Below are positions 6,172-14,303 of a stretch of 24,329 bases of DNA, piece after piece. Source of the stretch: CAXQZU01 sp964228555 (GTDB taxonomy: Bacteria; Planctomycetota; PLA2; JAEUHO01); the NCBI GenBank assembly GCA_964228555.1, contig CAXQZU010000035.1, positions 1 through 24,329 of the forward strand. The letters are read 5' to 3'. Both the position numbers and the translations under genes were made by a program. Each line of letters opens with the position of its first letter. The first letter of the stretch is position 1. The notes below the pieces were generated by a model. That model ran no database searches, had not been told where the DNA came from, and saw nothing but the letters and a program-made list of their open reading frames with translations.

Positions 6172-8136
6172 ATGGACGGCCACGCCCCCATCGTCTTCCA
6201 GCCCGACCCGGCGCAGGCGGGCCGCACGCGCGTGGGGCGGCTGATGAAGAAGGTGGGCGCGCCCGACGCGCGTGCGCTGCACGCCTGGTCGGTGGCCGAC
6301 GTGGGCCGCTTCTGGGACACGGCCCTGCAGGACCTGGGCCTCGCCTGGTACCGCCCCTACTCGCAGGTGCTGGACCGCTCCCGCGGCCTGCCGTGGACAC
6401 GCTGGTTCGTGGGCGGCCAGACCAACATCGTGCTCAACTGCCTCGACCGGCACGTGGTCGCGGGCCCGTGGGGCGACGGGCAGCGCGCCGAGACCCTCGC
6501 GCTGGTGGCCGAGGCCGACGACGGGAGCGTGCGGCGCCTCACCTACGCGGAGCTGCGCCAGCAGGTGAACCGCGCCGCCGGGCTCCTGCGCGACCTGGGC
6601 GTGAAGGTGGGCGACCGCGTCGGCATCTACATGCCGATGGTGAGCGAGGTGGTCGTGGCCTTCTTCGCCTGCCTCCAGGTGGGCGCCGTGGCCGTGCCCG
6701 TGTTCTCCGCCTTCGGGGCCGAGGCGCTGGCCGTGCGCATGAAGGACGCGGGCGCCTGCCTGCTGTTCACGGCCGACGGGGGCTTCCGCCGCGGCGAGGC
6801 CGTGCCCATCCTGCCCCATGCCCAGCAGGCGGCCGGCCAGTGCCCCAGCCTGCGCCACCTCGTGGTGCTGCGGCGCACGGGCGGCGCCGCTGCGCTGGTG
6901 CCCGGCCGCGACCTGTGGTGGCACGAGCACGTCACGCCGCGCGCACCCGACACGGCCACCGAGGTGCTGGACGCCGAGGCACGCTCGATGCTGCTGTACA
7001 CGTCGGGCACCACGGGCCGCCCCAAGGGCACGGTGCACACGCATGCGGGGTGCCTTGCCACGATGGTCAAGGAGGTGGGCTACGCCTTCGACGTGCACGC
7101 CGGCGACCGCTTCTTCTGGCTCACCGACATCGGCTGGATGATGGGCCCGTGGGAGATGGTGGGCGTGCTGGCGCTGGGTGCCACGCTGGTGCTGTTCGAG
7201 GGCGCGCCCAACTGGCCGCGCAGCGATCGCCTCTTCGACATCGTGCAGCAGCACCGGGTGACGCACCTGGGCGTGGCCCCCACCGCCGTGCGCCTGCTGC
7301 GCCGCTCGGGCGAGGACCCCAGCGCCGGCCACGACCTCTCCTCGCTGCGCATCCTGGGCAGCACGGGCGAGCCGTGGGACCCCGAGTCCTGGTCCTGGTT
7401 CTTCGAGCGCGTGGGTGCCGGGCGCTGCCCGCTGGTCAACATCAGCGGCGGCACCGAGATGGTGGGCTGCCTGCTCTCGCCGCTGCCCGTCACGCCGCTC
7501 AAGCCCTGCACGCTGTGGGGACCGGGCCTCGGCATGGACGTGGACGTGGTGGACGACGCGGGCCAGCCCGTGCGCGGGCAGGTGGGCCACCTCGTGCTGC
7601 GCCAGCCCGCGCCCAGCCTCACCAAGGGGTTCCTGGGCGACGACGCGCGCTACCTCGCCACCTACTTCGAGCGTTTCGGCGAGCGCCTCTGGTACCACGG
7701 CGACTGGGCGCTGGTGGACGACGAGGGCTTCTGGTTCCTGCACGGCCGCAGCGACGACACCATCAAGGTGGCCGGCAAGCGCACGGGACCGGCCGAGGTG
7801 GAGGCCGCCGTGATCGCGCACCCGTCGGCCAGCGAGGCCGCGGCCATCGGCGTGCCCGACGAGCTCAAGGGCGAGGCCCTCGTGGTGTTCGTGGTGCCCA
7901 AGCGCGGCGTGCGCGAGGACGAGGCGCTGCGCGCGGCACTTGCCGAGGCCATCGCCACCGCGCTGGGCAAGACGCTGCGCCCCAAGGCCCTGCGCTTCGT
8001 GGATGCGCTGCCCAAGACGCGCTCGGGCAAGATCCTGCGCCGCGCGATCCGGGCCACGTGGCTGGGCGAGCCCGCCGGCGACCTCGGCACGCTGGAGAAC
8101 CCCGCCGCCCTGCAGGGCATCGCGCAGTCGCGCTGA
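6172..8136 (+). CDS. Acetyl-CoA synthetase-like AMP-forming acyl-CoA ligase
   Basis: This enzyme would activate acetate or another short-chain acid to its CoA thioester via an acyl-adenylate. The 654-aa product has an ACS-type N-terminal region (SVADVGRFWDTALQDLGLAW, then WFVGGQTNIVLNCLDRH), the adenylate-forming P-loop YTSGTTGRPKGT (276-287), YHGDWALVDDEG near 508, the hinge segment GRSDDTIKVAGKRTGPAEVE (525 on) and the catalytic lysine in RSGKILRR (K620). Length matches the acetyl/propionyl-CoA synthetase family; substrate choice cannot be fixed from sequence. The ATG at 6172 was chosen; an in-frame ATG at 6160 overlaps the -10-like box. With two acyl-CoA dehydrogenases and a B12 mutase subunit nearby, a role in acid activation fits. 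Confidence 0.85.
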   Translation: MDGHAPIVFQPDPAQAGRTRVGRLMKKVGAPDARALHAWSVADVGRFWDTALQDLGLAWYRPYSQVLDRSRGLPWTRWFVGGQTNIVLNCLDRHVVAGPWGDGQRAETLALVAEADDGSVRRLTYAELRQQVNRAAGLLRDLGVKVGDRVGIYMPMVSEVVVAFFACLQVGAVAVPVFSAFGAEALAVRMKDAGACLLFTADGGFRRGEAVPILPHAQQAAGQCPSLRHLVVLRRTGGAAALVPGRDLWWHEHVTPRAPDTATEVLDAEARSMLLYTSGTTGRPKGTVHTHAGCLATMVKEVGYAFDVHAGDRFFWLTDIGWMMGPWEMVGVLALGATLVLFEGAPNWPRSDRLFDIVQQHRVTHLGVAPTAVRLLRRSGEDPSAGHDLSSLRILGSTGEPWDPESWSWFFERVGAGRCPLVNISGGTEMVGCLLSPLPVTPLKPCTLWGPGLGMDVDVVDDAGQPVRGQVGHLVLRQPAPSLTKGFLGDDARYLATYFERFGERLWYHGDWALVDDEGFWFLHGRSDDTIKVAGKRTGPAEVEAAVIAHPSASEAAAIGVPDELKGEALVVFVVPKRGVREDEALRAALAEAIATALGKTLRPKALRFVDALPKTRSGKILRRAIRATWLGEPAGDLGTLENPAALQGIAQSR

Positions 8137-8252
8137 CGGGGGAGGCTGCCCCGCGCGGGGGGCGCGGGTCGCCGGGTGCTGCGGGCCGGCGCAGGGTGGC
8201 GGCAGGGCTCGGGGGTGCGGGGCCAATCCTCGCGGTCGGGCGCCCTGCGGGG

Positions 8253-8258
8253 GATGCT
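8253..8258 (+). promoter_or_regulatory. -10-like hexamer before the 178-aa gene
   Basis: GATGCT is followed by six bases and the ATG at 8265, the same spacing seen at pgi. It diverges from TANNNT at the first base, and a run of G (8249-8253) could instead act as a distant Shine-Dalgarno, so this is the weakest of the set. Confidence 0.25.
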
Positions 8259-8264
8259 GCGCAC

Positions 8265-8801
8265 ATGACGATCGAGATCCTCGTGCCGACCGGAGGGCGC
8301 ACCCTGGGAGGCGCCACGCGCGCCGTGATCGAGACCTTGCTGTCGCGCGGCTTCCAGAACATCGACCCGCCCGAGTCGCAGGTGCTGGAGGTGGAGCTGC
8401 GCAACGTGGACGACGAGGACCACCCGCGCAGCGTGCCCGACGAGGTCTCGCCGGCCGACCTGGGCGAGGAGATCAAGGCCAACCGCGAGATCCTGCGCGT
8501 GCGCGTGGGCCTGCGCCTGGGCTGCTTCCTGCTCTACCCCGGCTTCTGCGTCCTGCAGCGCCCGGACGACTTCGAGCAGTTCGAGGCCGACCCCCGCGCG
8601 CGACAGGTCATCGGGCGCGAGGCACTGGAGCTGGCACGCGCCTTCAGCGCCAGCGAGCTGCTCGTCTGCGGCGACACGGCCAGCGACTTCCTGGGCAGCG
8701 AGGCCACCACCTGGGACCAGCTGTGCGAGGTGATCACGGAGGAGGAGGTCCCCCACAAGCGCATCCAGATCCCGCCGCCCAAGCCGCGCGGCGACGCCTA
8801 G
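8265..8801 (+). CDS. Hypothetical protein, 178 aa
   Basis: I do not recognise this protein. It starts MTIEILVPTGGRTLGGATRAVIETLLSRGF, followed by an acidic, charged middle (VDDEDHPRSVPDEVSPADLGEEI), a hydrophobic strand region (VGLRLGCFLLYPGF), an acidic helix and a Pro/Lys tail (IQIPPPKPRGDA). There is no signal peptide, transmembrane segment or metal motif; it looks like a soluble acidic alpha/beta protein. High-GC codon use supports a host gene. It ends in TAG just 8 nt before the metG ATG, so the two are probably co-transcribed, but that does not reveal its role. Confidence 0.7.
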   Translation: MTIEILVPTGGRTLGGATRAVIETLLSRGFQNIDPPESQVLEVELRNVDDEDHPRSVPDEVSPADLGEEIKANREILRVRVGLRLGCFLLYPGFCVLQRPDDFEQFEADPRARQVIGREALELARAFSASELLVCGDTASDFLGSEATTWDQLCEVITEEEVPHKRIQIPPPKPRGDA

Positions 8802-8809
8802 GACCCCGG

Positions 8810-10504
8810 ATGGCCGCGCAGCGCACCATCCTCGTCACCAGCGCCCTGCCCTACGCCAACGGGCCCATCCACATCGGGCACCTCGTCGAGTACGTGCAGA
8901 CCGACATCTGGGCGCGCTTCCAGCGCCTGCGCGGGCACGCCTGCACCTACCTGTGCGCCGACGACACGCACGGCACCGCGATCATGGTGCGCGCGCGCAG
9001 CGAGGGCCGCCGCGAGGAAGACCTCATCGCGGGCATGCAGGCCGAGCACCTGCGCGACTTCGCCGCCTTCGGCATCTCCTTCGACCACTACGGCAGCACG
9101 AATGCGCCCGAGAACCGCGCGCTGTGCCACGAGGTGTGGGCCGCGCTGCAGCAGCAGGGCATGGTCACGCGCCGCGACGTGACCCAGCTCTACGACCCCA
9201 CGCTGGGCGTGTTCCTGGCCGACCGCTTCGTGAAGGGCTCGTGCCCCCGCTGCCAGGCGCCCGGGCAGTACGGCGACTCCTGCGACCGCTGCGGCGCCAC
9301 CTACGCCGCCAGCGAGGTGAAGGACCCGGTGAGCACGCTCTCGGGCGCCCGCCCCGAGGTGCGCAGCGCCCCGCACCTGTTCGTGCAGATCGAGCGCCTG
9401 CGCCCCTTCCTGCAGCAGTGGACGCAGGCCCCGGGCCACCTGCAGCCCGAGATCGCGCGCTTCCTGGCGCAGAACTTCCTGGGCGAGGAGCTGCGCGACT
9501 GGGACGTGTCGCGCCCGGCACCCTACTTCGGCTTCGAGATCCCCGAGCTCCCGGGCGCCGGCGTGCACGTGCCCGGGCAGTACTGGTACGTGTGGTTCGA
9601 CGCGCCGCTGGGCTACGCAGCCACCACGCGCCAGTGGGCCCAGAGGTCCGGCGCCTCCTTCGACGCCTACTGGCGCAGCGAGCAGGCCGAGCTGCACCAC
9701 TTCATCGGCAAGGACATCGTCTACTTCCACACGCTGTTCTGGCCCGCCATGCTCAAGAGCGCCGGCATGCGCCTGCCCACGCGCGTGCACGTGCACGGCT
9801 TCCTCAACGTGAACGGCGAGAAGATGAGCAAGTCCAAGGGCACGCTGGTGCCCGCCGCCGTGGCGGCGCAGCACCTCGACCCGGCCTACCTGCGCTACTA
9901 CTACGCCAGCAAGCTCACCGCAGGCGTGGACGACTTCGACCTCAACCCCGAGGACCTCGCGCTCAAGGTGAACAGTGACGTGGTGGGCAAGGTGGTCAAC
10001 CTGGCCAGCCGCACCGCGCGCTTCGTCGAGGCGACGGGCCTCTCGCCGGCCTACCCCGCCGACGGCGGCCTCTTCGAGCGCGCCGCCGCCGAGGGCGATG
10101 CCATCGCCGCGGCCTACGAGGCCTGCGACACGGCCGAGGCGGTGCGGCGCATCATGGCGCTGGCCGACCGTGCCAACGAGCACGTCGAGAAGACCGAGCC
10201 GTGGAAGCTCCGGAAGCAGCCCGGCCGCGAGCGCGACCTGCAGGACGCCTGCAGCGTGGCGCTCAACCTGTTCCGCCAGGTCGTCGTCTACCTCGCCCCC
10301 ATCCTGCCCGGCCTGCGCGAGAAGACGGACGCGCTGCTGGGCGTGCCCATCGAGCGCTGGGACGACGCCAGGGTGCCGCTCGCAGGCACGCGCGTGGCGC
10401 CCTTCGTGCCGATGGCCCAGCGCGTGGAGGCCGCCAAGGTGGCGGCCATGTTCGCGCCGCCCGCCGAGGCCCAGCCGGGCCCCAAGACGCCCAAGGGAGC
10501 CTGA
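8810..10504 (+). CDS. metG: Methionyl-tRNA synthetase
   Basis: This enzyme charges tRNA-Met with methionine for initiation and elongation. The 564-aa product has the class I signatures HIGH (21-24) and KMSKS (338-342). A single zinc knuckle is formed by C145/C148 and C158/C161 with QYGDSCDRCGATY, as in the E. coli-type enzyme. ALPYANGPIHIGH and the WFDAPLGY segment are characteristic, and the anticodon-binding helical domain ends near residue 540. There is no C-terminal EMAP-II/Trbp111 tRNA-binding domain, so it is a core-only form. AGGA sits 6 nt before the ATG. The TGA overlaps the next start (TGATG), coupling it to mobB, an unusual partner. Confidence 0.95.
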   Translation: MAAQRTILVTSALPYANGPIHIGHLVEYVQTDIWARFQRLRGHACTYLCADDTHGTAIMVRARSEGRREEDLIAGMQAEHLRDFAAFGISFDHYGSTNAPENRALCHEVWAALQQQGMVTRRDVTQLYDPTLGVFLADRFVKGSCPRCQAPGQYGDSCDRCGATYAASEVKDPVSTLSGARPEVRSAPHLFVQIERLRPFLQQWTQAPGHLQPEIARFLAQNFLGEELRDWDVSRPAPYFGFEIPELPGAGVHVPGQYWYVWFDAPLGYAATTRQWAQRSGASFDAYWRSEQAELHHFIGKDIVYFHTLFWPAMLKSAGMRLPTRVHVHGFLNVNGEKMSKSKGTLVPAAVAAQHLDPAYLRYYYASKLTAGVDDFDLNPEDLALKVNSDVVGKVVNLASRTARFVEATGLSPAYPADGGLFERAAAEGDAIAAAYEACDTAEAVRRIMALADRANEHVEKTEPWKLRKQPGRERDLQDACSVALNLFRQVVVYLAPILPGLREKTDALLGVPIERWDDARVPLAGTRVAPFVPMAQRVEAAKVAAMFAPPAEAQPGPKTPKGA

Positions 10505-11154
10505 TGCCCACCCGCCGTCCCGCCCGCCGCTCCGCCCAGCACGCCCGGGGCCCGCTCGTGGTCAAGCTCGTCGGCCCCTCGGGCGCGGGCAAGACCACGC
10601 TGTGCGAGAGCCTGCTGCGCGCACTGTCCCGCCAGGGCGTGCGCGTGGGCTACGTCAAGCACGCCGCCCACGGCTTCGACCTCGACCGGCCCGGCAAGGA
10701 CAGCGCGCGCGCGGCGGCCGCCGGGGCCTGCGGCGTGGCGCTGGCCGGGCCGGCCGGCATCGCCTACCTCGCGCCGGAGGCCGACGTGGCCCCCGAGATG
10801 CTGGCTCGCCGCTTCTTCGCGGACGCTGACCTCGTGCTGGTGGAGGGCTTCAGCCACGCGCGCGTGCCCACCATCCTCTTCTGCGGCGGCCGCGCGGCGC
10901 GCAAGGGCGCCAGCCGGGGCGCCAAGCCGCGCCCGGCAGGCCCCGTGCTGGCGCATGTGTGGCCCACCGAGCGCGAGGCCGATCGCGACCGCTCGGGCGT
11001 GCCTGCGCTGGCCCGCAGCGAGACCGGCAGCCTCGCCTCCGCCCTCGTGCTGTTCCTCGCCCTGGGCTCGCCGCGCCGGCCGGCCGGGCGCGCGGGCACG
11101 CGCAAGGGCTCGTCCACCCGCAAGCGCAGGCGCGCAGCCGCACGCCGGCGCTAG
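10504..11154 (+). CDS. mobB: Molybdopterin-guanine dinucleotide biosynthesis protein B (GTPase adapter)
   Basis: MobB is a P-loop GTP-binding protein that assists MobA in making the bis-guanine dinucleotide form of molybdenum cofactor. The 216-aa product has LVKLVGPSGAGKTTLCESLL (P-loop about residue 23), VGYVKHAAHGFDLDRPGKDS, a typical MobB segment, and LVLVEGFSHARVPTI, the family's second conserved block. The last 25 residues are extremely basic (Lys/Arg/Ser/Ala), unusual for the family, and might bind nucleic acid or simply reflect compositional drift. It follows metG with a 1-nt overlap and converges on fdhD with a shared CTAG stop. With fdhD and fdsGB it supports a molybdo- or tungsto-formate dehydrogenase. 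Confidence 0.85.
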   Translation: MPTRRPARRSAQHARGPLVVKLVGPSGAGKTTLCESLLRALSRQGVRVGYVKHAAHGFDLDRPGKDSARAAAAGACGVALAGPAGIAYLAPEADVAPEMLARRFFADADLVLVEGFSHARVPTILFCGGRAARKGASRGAKPRPAGPVLAHVWPTEREADRDRSGVPALARSETGSLASALVLFLALGSPRRPAGRAGTRKGSSTRKRRRAAARRR

Positions 11155-12038
11155 ACCACCCGCTGCGCCCCCGCGTAGAGGTTGAGCCCGCCGGGCCGCA
11201 CGAAGCCCGCCAGCGTCAGGCCATGCTGCAGGGCCACCTCCACCGCCAGCGAGGTGGGTGCCCCCACCGCAGCCAGCACGGGAACGCCGGCCAGCACTGC
11301 CTTCTCCACCAGCTCGAAGGCGATGCGCCCGGAGAGCACCATCACGCAGCCTGCGAGCGGCACGCGCCCTTGCGCCAGCGCCCAGCCCAGCACCTTGTCC
11401 ACCGCGTTGTGCCGGCCCACGTCCTCGCGCAGCACCAGCAAGTCGCCCTGCGCGCTGAACAGCCCGCAGGCGTGCGAGCCTCCGGTGGCACCGAAGCCCG
11501 GCTGCGCCGACCGCAAGCGCTCCGGCAGCTGGGCCAGCAGGGCGCGCGGCACCCGCAGCGGGTCATCGAGCCGGCCCTGCGCCAGGTGCAGCGAGTCGAG
11601 GCTGCGGCGCCCGCAGGTGCCGCAGGCCGACGAGGAGTAGGTGCCGCGCTCGCGGGCAAGGCCCTCCAGGCCCGGCACGAGGTCCACGTCCAGCACGTGG
11701 CCGCGCTCGTGCGCGGGCAGGCCGGGCGGCTCGGCCACGCGCACGATGTCGTCGCGGCCCGGGGCCACGCCCTCGCTGAACAGGAAGCCGCGCACCAGTT
11801 CCTCGTCGTGGCCCGGCGTGCGCATCAGCACGGTGAAGGCCTTGCCCGCGAGGCGCAGCTCCAGCGCCGCCTCCACGGCCACGAGGTCGGGAGCCGGTGC
11901 GGCGGCCCCGCCCGCGGTGCTGACCCGGGTGACGCTCACGGGCGCTGCCGCCCCTACCGTGCCTGGGCCAGCCCCCGCCGGCTCCCCCGGCGCGCCGCCG
12001 GTGGCGGAAGGCGGCGCGGGCGGGAGCGACGAGCCCAT
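11151..12038 (-). CDS. fdhD: Formate dehydrogenase accessory sulfurtransferase FdhD
   Basis: FdhD moves sulfur from a cysteine desulfurase onto the molybdenum cofactor, which formate dehydrogenase needs for activity. The 295-aa product has PGHDEELVRGFLFSEG, the essential cysteine pair in SSACGTCGRR (C139 and C142), LREDVGRHNAVDKVLGWAL, VMVLSGRIAFELVEKA and VAVGAPTSLAVEVA-like blocks, all in family order. The first 50 residues are a Gly/Ala/Pro-rich extension and the true start could lie further in; the ATG at 12038 lacks a good Shine-Dalgarno. It is divergent from fdsGB (156-bp gap), so a common regulatory region is likely, and convergent with mobB. Confidence 0.9.
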   Translation of the reverse strand: MGSSLPPAPPSATGGAPGEPAGAGPGTVGAAAPVSVTRVSTAGGAAAPAPDLVAVEAALELRLAGKAFTVLMRTPGHDEELVRGFLFSEGVAPGRDDIVRVAEPPGLPAHERGHVLDVDLVPGLEGLARERGTYSSSACGTCGRRSLDSLHLAQGRLDDPLRVPRALLAQLPERLRSAQPGFGATGGSHACGLFSAQGDLLVLREDVGRHNAVDKVLGWALAQGRVPLAGCVMVLSGRIAFELVEKAVLAGVPVLAAVGAPTSLAVEVALQHGLTLAGFVRPGGLNLYAGAQRVV

Positions 12039-12092
12039 GGGGCCATCATGCCACCCCGCGCCGGGCCGCCAGGAAGGCCGCCTCGAGCGCGT

Positions 12093-12110
12093 TTGTTCGC
12101 GTCTTGTTCG
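12093..12110. promoter_or_regulatory. Direct repeat TTGTTCG in the fdhD/fdsG divergent region
   Basis: TTGTTCG occurs at 12093-12099 and again at 12104-12110, spaced 11 bp, close to one helical turn. This is an arrangement often seen for activator or repressor half-sites. It sits between the divergent fdhD and fdsG starts. No matching core promoter was identified, so it is a weak candidate. Confidence 0.25.
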
Positions 12111-12194
12111 TATCCACATCCTGCCCCGCAGGCGGTCGGGGGCATTCCGCTTCGTGGTACACCGACGCCAGCCTCCCTCCCGGCCCGGCCCCCC

Positions 12195-12719
12195 GTGACC
12201 CACCACGCCCACCCCCAGCCGGCCCTGCCGGGCCCCTCGCCGGAGACCACCGCCAAGGTGGTGGCCGAGGCCCTCGCCCAGCATGCAGGCCAGCCGGGCG
12301 CCCTGCTCCCGGTGTTCCACGCCATCCAGGACCGGCTGGGCTTCGTGCCGCCCGAGGCCATCGGCCCCATCGCGCTGGCGCTCAACCAGTCGCGCGCCGA
12401 CGTCTACGGCACGCTGACCTTCTATCACGACTTCCGCACCGCGCCGCGCGGCCGGCACATGGTGAAGATGTGCCGCGCGGAGGCCTGCCAGGCCGTCGGG
12501 AGCGATGCCCTCATCGAGCAGGTCGAGCGTCGCTACGGCGTGAAGCTGGGCGAGACGCGGGCCGACGGGGCCCTCACGCTCGAGGCGGTCTACTGCCTGG
12601 GCAACTGCGCACTGGGCCCCTCGGCCCAGGTGGACGGGCGCCTGTGCATCCGCGTGACGGGCGAGCGCCTCGCGGCCCAGCTGCCCGATGTCGCGCCCAA
12701 GCCCGCGAGCGGCGCATGA
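12195..12719 (+). CDS. fdsG: NAD-dependent formate dehydrogenase gamma subunit (NuoE-like)
   Basis: This is a small electron-transfer subunit with one [2Fe-2S] cluster that passes electrons between the catalytic subunit and the diaphorase. The 174-aa product has the NuoE-family helical start (PVFHAIQDRLGFVPPEAI), the FYHDFR segment and the four cluster cysteines in CRAEAC (C93, C98) and CLGNC (C134, C138). It could be read as complex I NuoE, but the partner gene is clearly FdsB-like and fdhD/mobB are adjacent, so FdsG is preferred. The GTG start at 12195 is inferred from the start of similarity; no Shine-Dalgarno is seen. Its TGA overlaps the fdsB ATG (ATGA). Confidence 0.85.
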   Translation: MTHHAHPQPALPGPSPETTAKVVAEALAQHAGQPGALLPVFHAIQDRLGFVPPEAIGPIALALNQSRADVYGTLTFYHDFRTAPRGRHMVKMCRAEACQAVGSDALIEQVERRYGVKLGETRADGALTLEAVYCLGNCALGPSAQVDGRLCIRVTGERLAAQLPDVAPKPASGA

Positions 12720-14290
12720 CGCAGATCACCGTCTACGTCCCGCGCGATGCGGTCTCGCTGGCCGCCGGGGCCGACGCCGTGGCCACGGCGCTGGCGCGCG
12801 AGGCCCGCGCGCTGGGCGTGTCGCTGCGCGTCGTGCGCAACGGCAGCCACGGCATGCTGTGGCTGGAGCCGCTGGTCGAGGTGGACGTGCGCGGCACGCG
12901 CATCGCCTACGGGCCCGTGGAGGCCAAGGACGTGCCCGCGCTGGTGAAGGCCGGCCTCTTCGAGGGCAAGCCCCACCCGCTGTGCAAGGGCCCCACGGCC
13001 AAGATCCCCTACCTCGCCCGCCAGGAGCGGCTGGTCTTCGCCCGCATCGGCCAGCACGACCCGCTGGACCTCTCGGCCTACGAGGCCCACGGCGGCTGGA
13101 AGGGCCTGGACCGCGCACTGGCGATCCCCGGCGCCGAGGTGGTCGAGGAAGTGACCCGCTCGGGCCTGCGCGGCCGTGGCGGCGCCGGCTTCCCCACCGG
13201 CATCAAGTGGAACGCCGTGCTCACCACGCCGGCCGACCAGAAGTACGTGGTGGCCAACGCCGACGAGGGCGACTCGGGCACCTTCAGCGACCGCATGGTG
13301 ATGGAGGGCGATCCCTACCTGCTGATCGAGGGCATGGCCATCGCCGGCGTCTCGCTGGGCGCCACGCGAGGCTACATCTACCTGCGCAGCGAGTACCCCG
13401 AGGCCGAGCTCATGCTCACCGAGGCGCTGTCGCGCGCGCGCGCGGCGGGCATCCTGGGCGACCGCGTGCGCGGCAGCCCGCACGCCTTCGACATCGCGCT
13501 GCGCCGCGGCGCAGGCTCCTACGTGTGCGGCGAGGAGACGGCGCTGCTGGAGAGCCTCGAGGGGAAGCGCGGCGTGGTCCGCTACCGTCCGCCGGTGCCG
13601 GCCATCTCCGGCCTGTGGGGCAAGCCCACCGCGCTCAACAACGTGGTGTCGCTGGCCAGCGTGCCGTGGATCCTGGCCCACGGCGGCGCGGCCTACCACG
13701 CCCGCGGCACGGGCCGCTCGCGCGGCACGCTGCCCTTCCAGCTGGCCGGCAACATCAAGCAGGGCGGCATCGTCGAGGCCTCCTTCGGCCTGACGCTGCG
13801 CGAGCTCATCGAGGGCTACGGCGGCGGCACGCTCTCGGGCCGTCCGCTGCGCGCCGTGCAGGTGGGCGGGCCGCTGGGGGCCTTCCTGCCGGCTTCCGCG
13901 CTGGACACGCCGCTGGACTACGAGGACCTCTCCAAGCAGGGGGCCATCCTGGGCCACGGCGGCGTGGTGGTATTCGACGACACGGTGGACATGGCCCGGC
14001 TGGCGCGCTACGCGATGGAGTTCTGTGCCATCGAGTCCTGCGGCAAGTGCACGCCCTGCCGCATCGGCTCCACGCGCGGCATGGAGGTGATCGACCGCCT
14101 GCTGGCCGGCGACCAGCGCCTCGAGCAGCTGGCGCTGCTGCGCGACCTGTGCGAGGTGATGTCGCAGGCCTCGCTGTGCGCGCTGGGCGGCCTGGCGCCA
14201 CTGCCCGTGCTGAGCGCCATCCAGCACTTCCCCGAGGACTTCCACCTCGAGCCCCGCGACGTCGTGGCGCTCGCGGCGCCGCGCGCCTGA
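12716..14290 (+). CDS. fdsB: NAD-dependent formate dehydrogenase beta subunit (FMN/NAD diaphorase)
   Basis: FdsB reduces NAD+ using FMN and a [4Fe-4S] cluster. The 524-aa product has the FdsB-specific thioredoxin-like N-terminal domain (VYVPRDAVSLAAGAD, then RNGSHGMLWLEPLVEV). The NuoF core follows: GRGGAGFPTGIKW (153 on) for NAD/FMN, NADEGDSGTFSDR, GAGSYVCGEETALLESLEGKRG, and cluster ligands C442, C445, C448 (SCGKCTPC) with C488. The whole layout closely matches FdsB of Cupriavidus-type soluble formate dehydrogenases. The usual next gene, fdsA, is absent: fdsB is followed after 13 bp by a convergent peptidase gene. The catalytic subunit must be encoded elsewhere, or the pair serves another dehydrogenase. 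Confidence 0.9.
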   Translation: MTQITVYVPRDAVSLAAGADAVATALAREARALGVSLRVVRNGSHGMLWLEPLVEVDVRGTRIAYGPVEAKDVPALVKAGLFEGKPHPLCKGPTAKIPYLARQERLVFARIGQHDPLDLSAYEAHGGWKGLDRALAIPGAEVVEEVTRSGLRGRGGAGFPTGIKWNAVLTTPADQKYVVANADEGDSGTFSDRMVMEGDPYLLIEGMAIAGVSLGATRGYIYLRSEYPEAELMLTEALSRARAAGILGDRVRGSPHAFDIALRRGAGSYVCGEETALLESLEGKRGVVRYRPPVPAISGLWGKPTALNNVVSLASVPWILAHGGAAYHARGTGRSRGTLPFQLAGNIKQGGIVEASFGLTLRELIEGYGGGTLSGRPLRAVQVGGPLGAFLPASALDTPLDYEDLSKQGAILGHGGVVVFDDTVDMARLARYAMEFCAIESCGKCTPCRIGSTRGMEVIDRLLAGDQRLEQLALLRDLCEVMSQASLCALGGLAPLPVLSAIQHFPEDFHLEPRDVVALAAPRA

Positions 14291-14303
14291 GCGCGCCCGC
14301 GCG

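Noticed and set aside
6100..8226. 708-codon minus-strand open frame opposite the acyl-CoA synthetase
   Set aside because: It is His/Ala/Gly/Arg-rich with no domain and mirrors a clear adenylate-forming enzyme on the plus strand.
8798..10183. 461-codon minus-strand open frame opposite metG
   Set aside because: It is a low-complexity shadow of a gene with HIGH and KMSKS motifs.
12195..14290. Complex I (NuoE/NuoF) interpretation
   Set aside because: The FdsB-specific N-terminal domain and the adjacent fdhD and mobB favour formate dehydrogenase; no other nuo gene is present.
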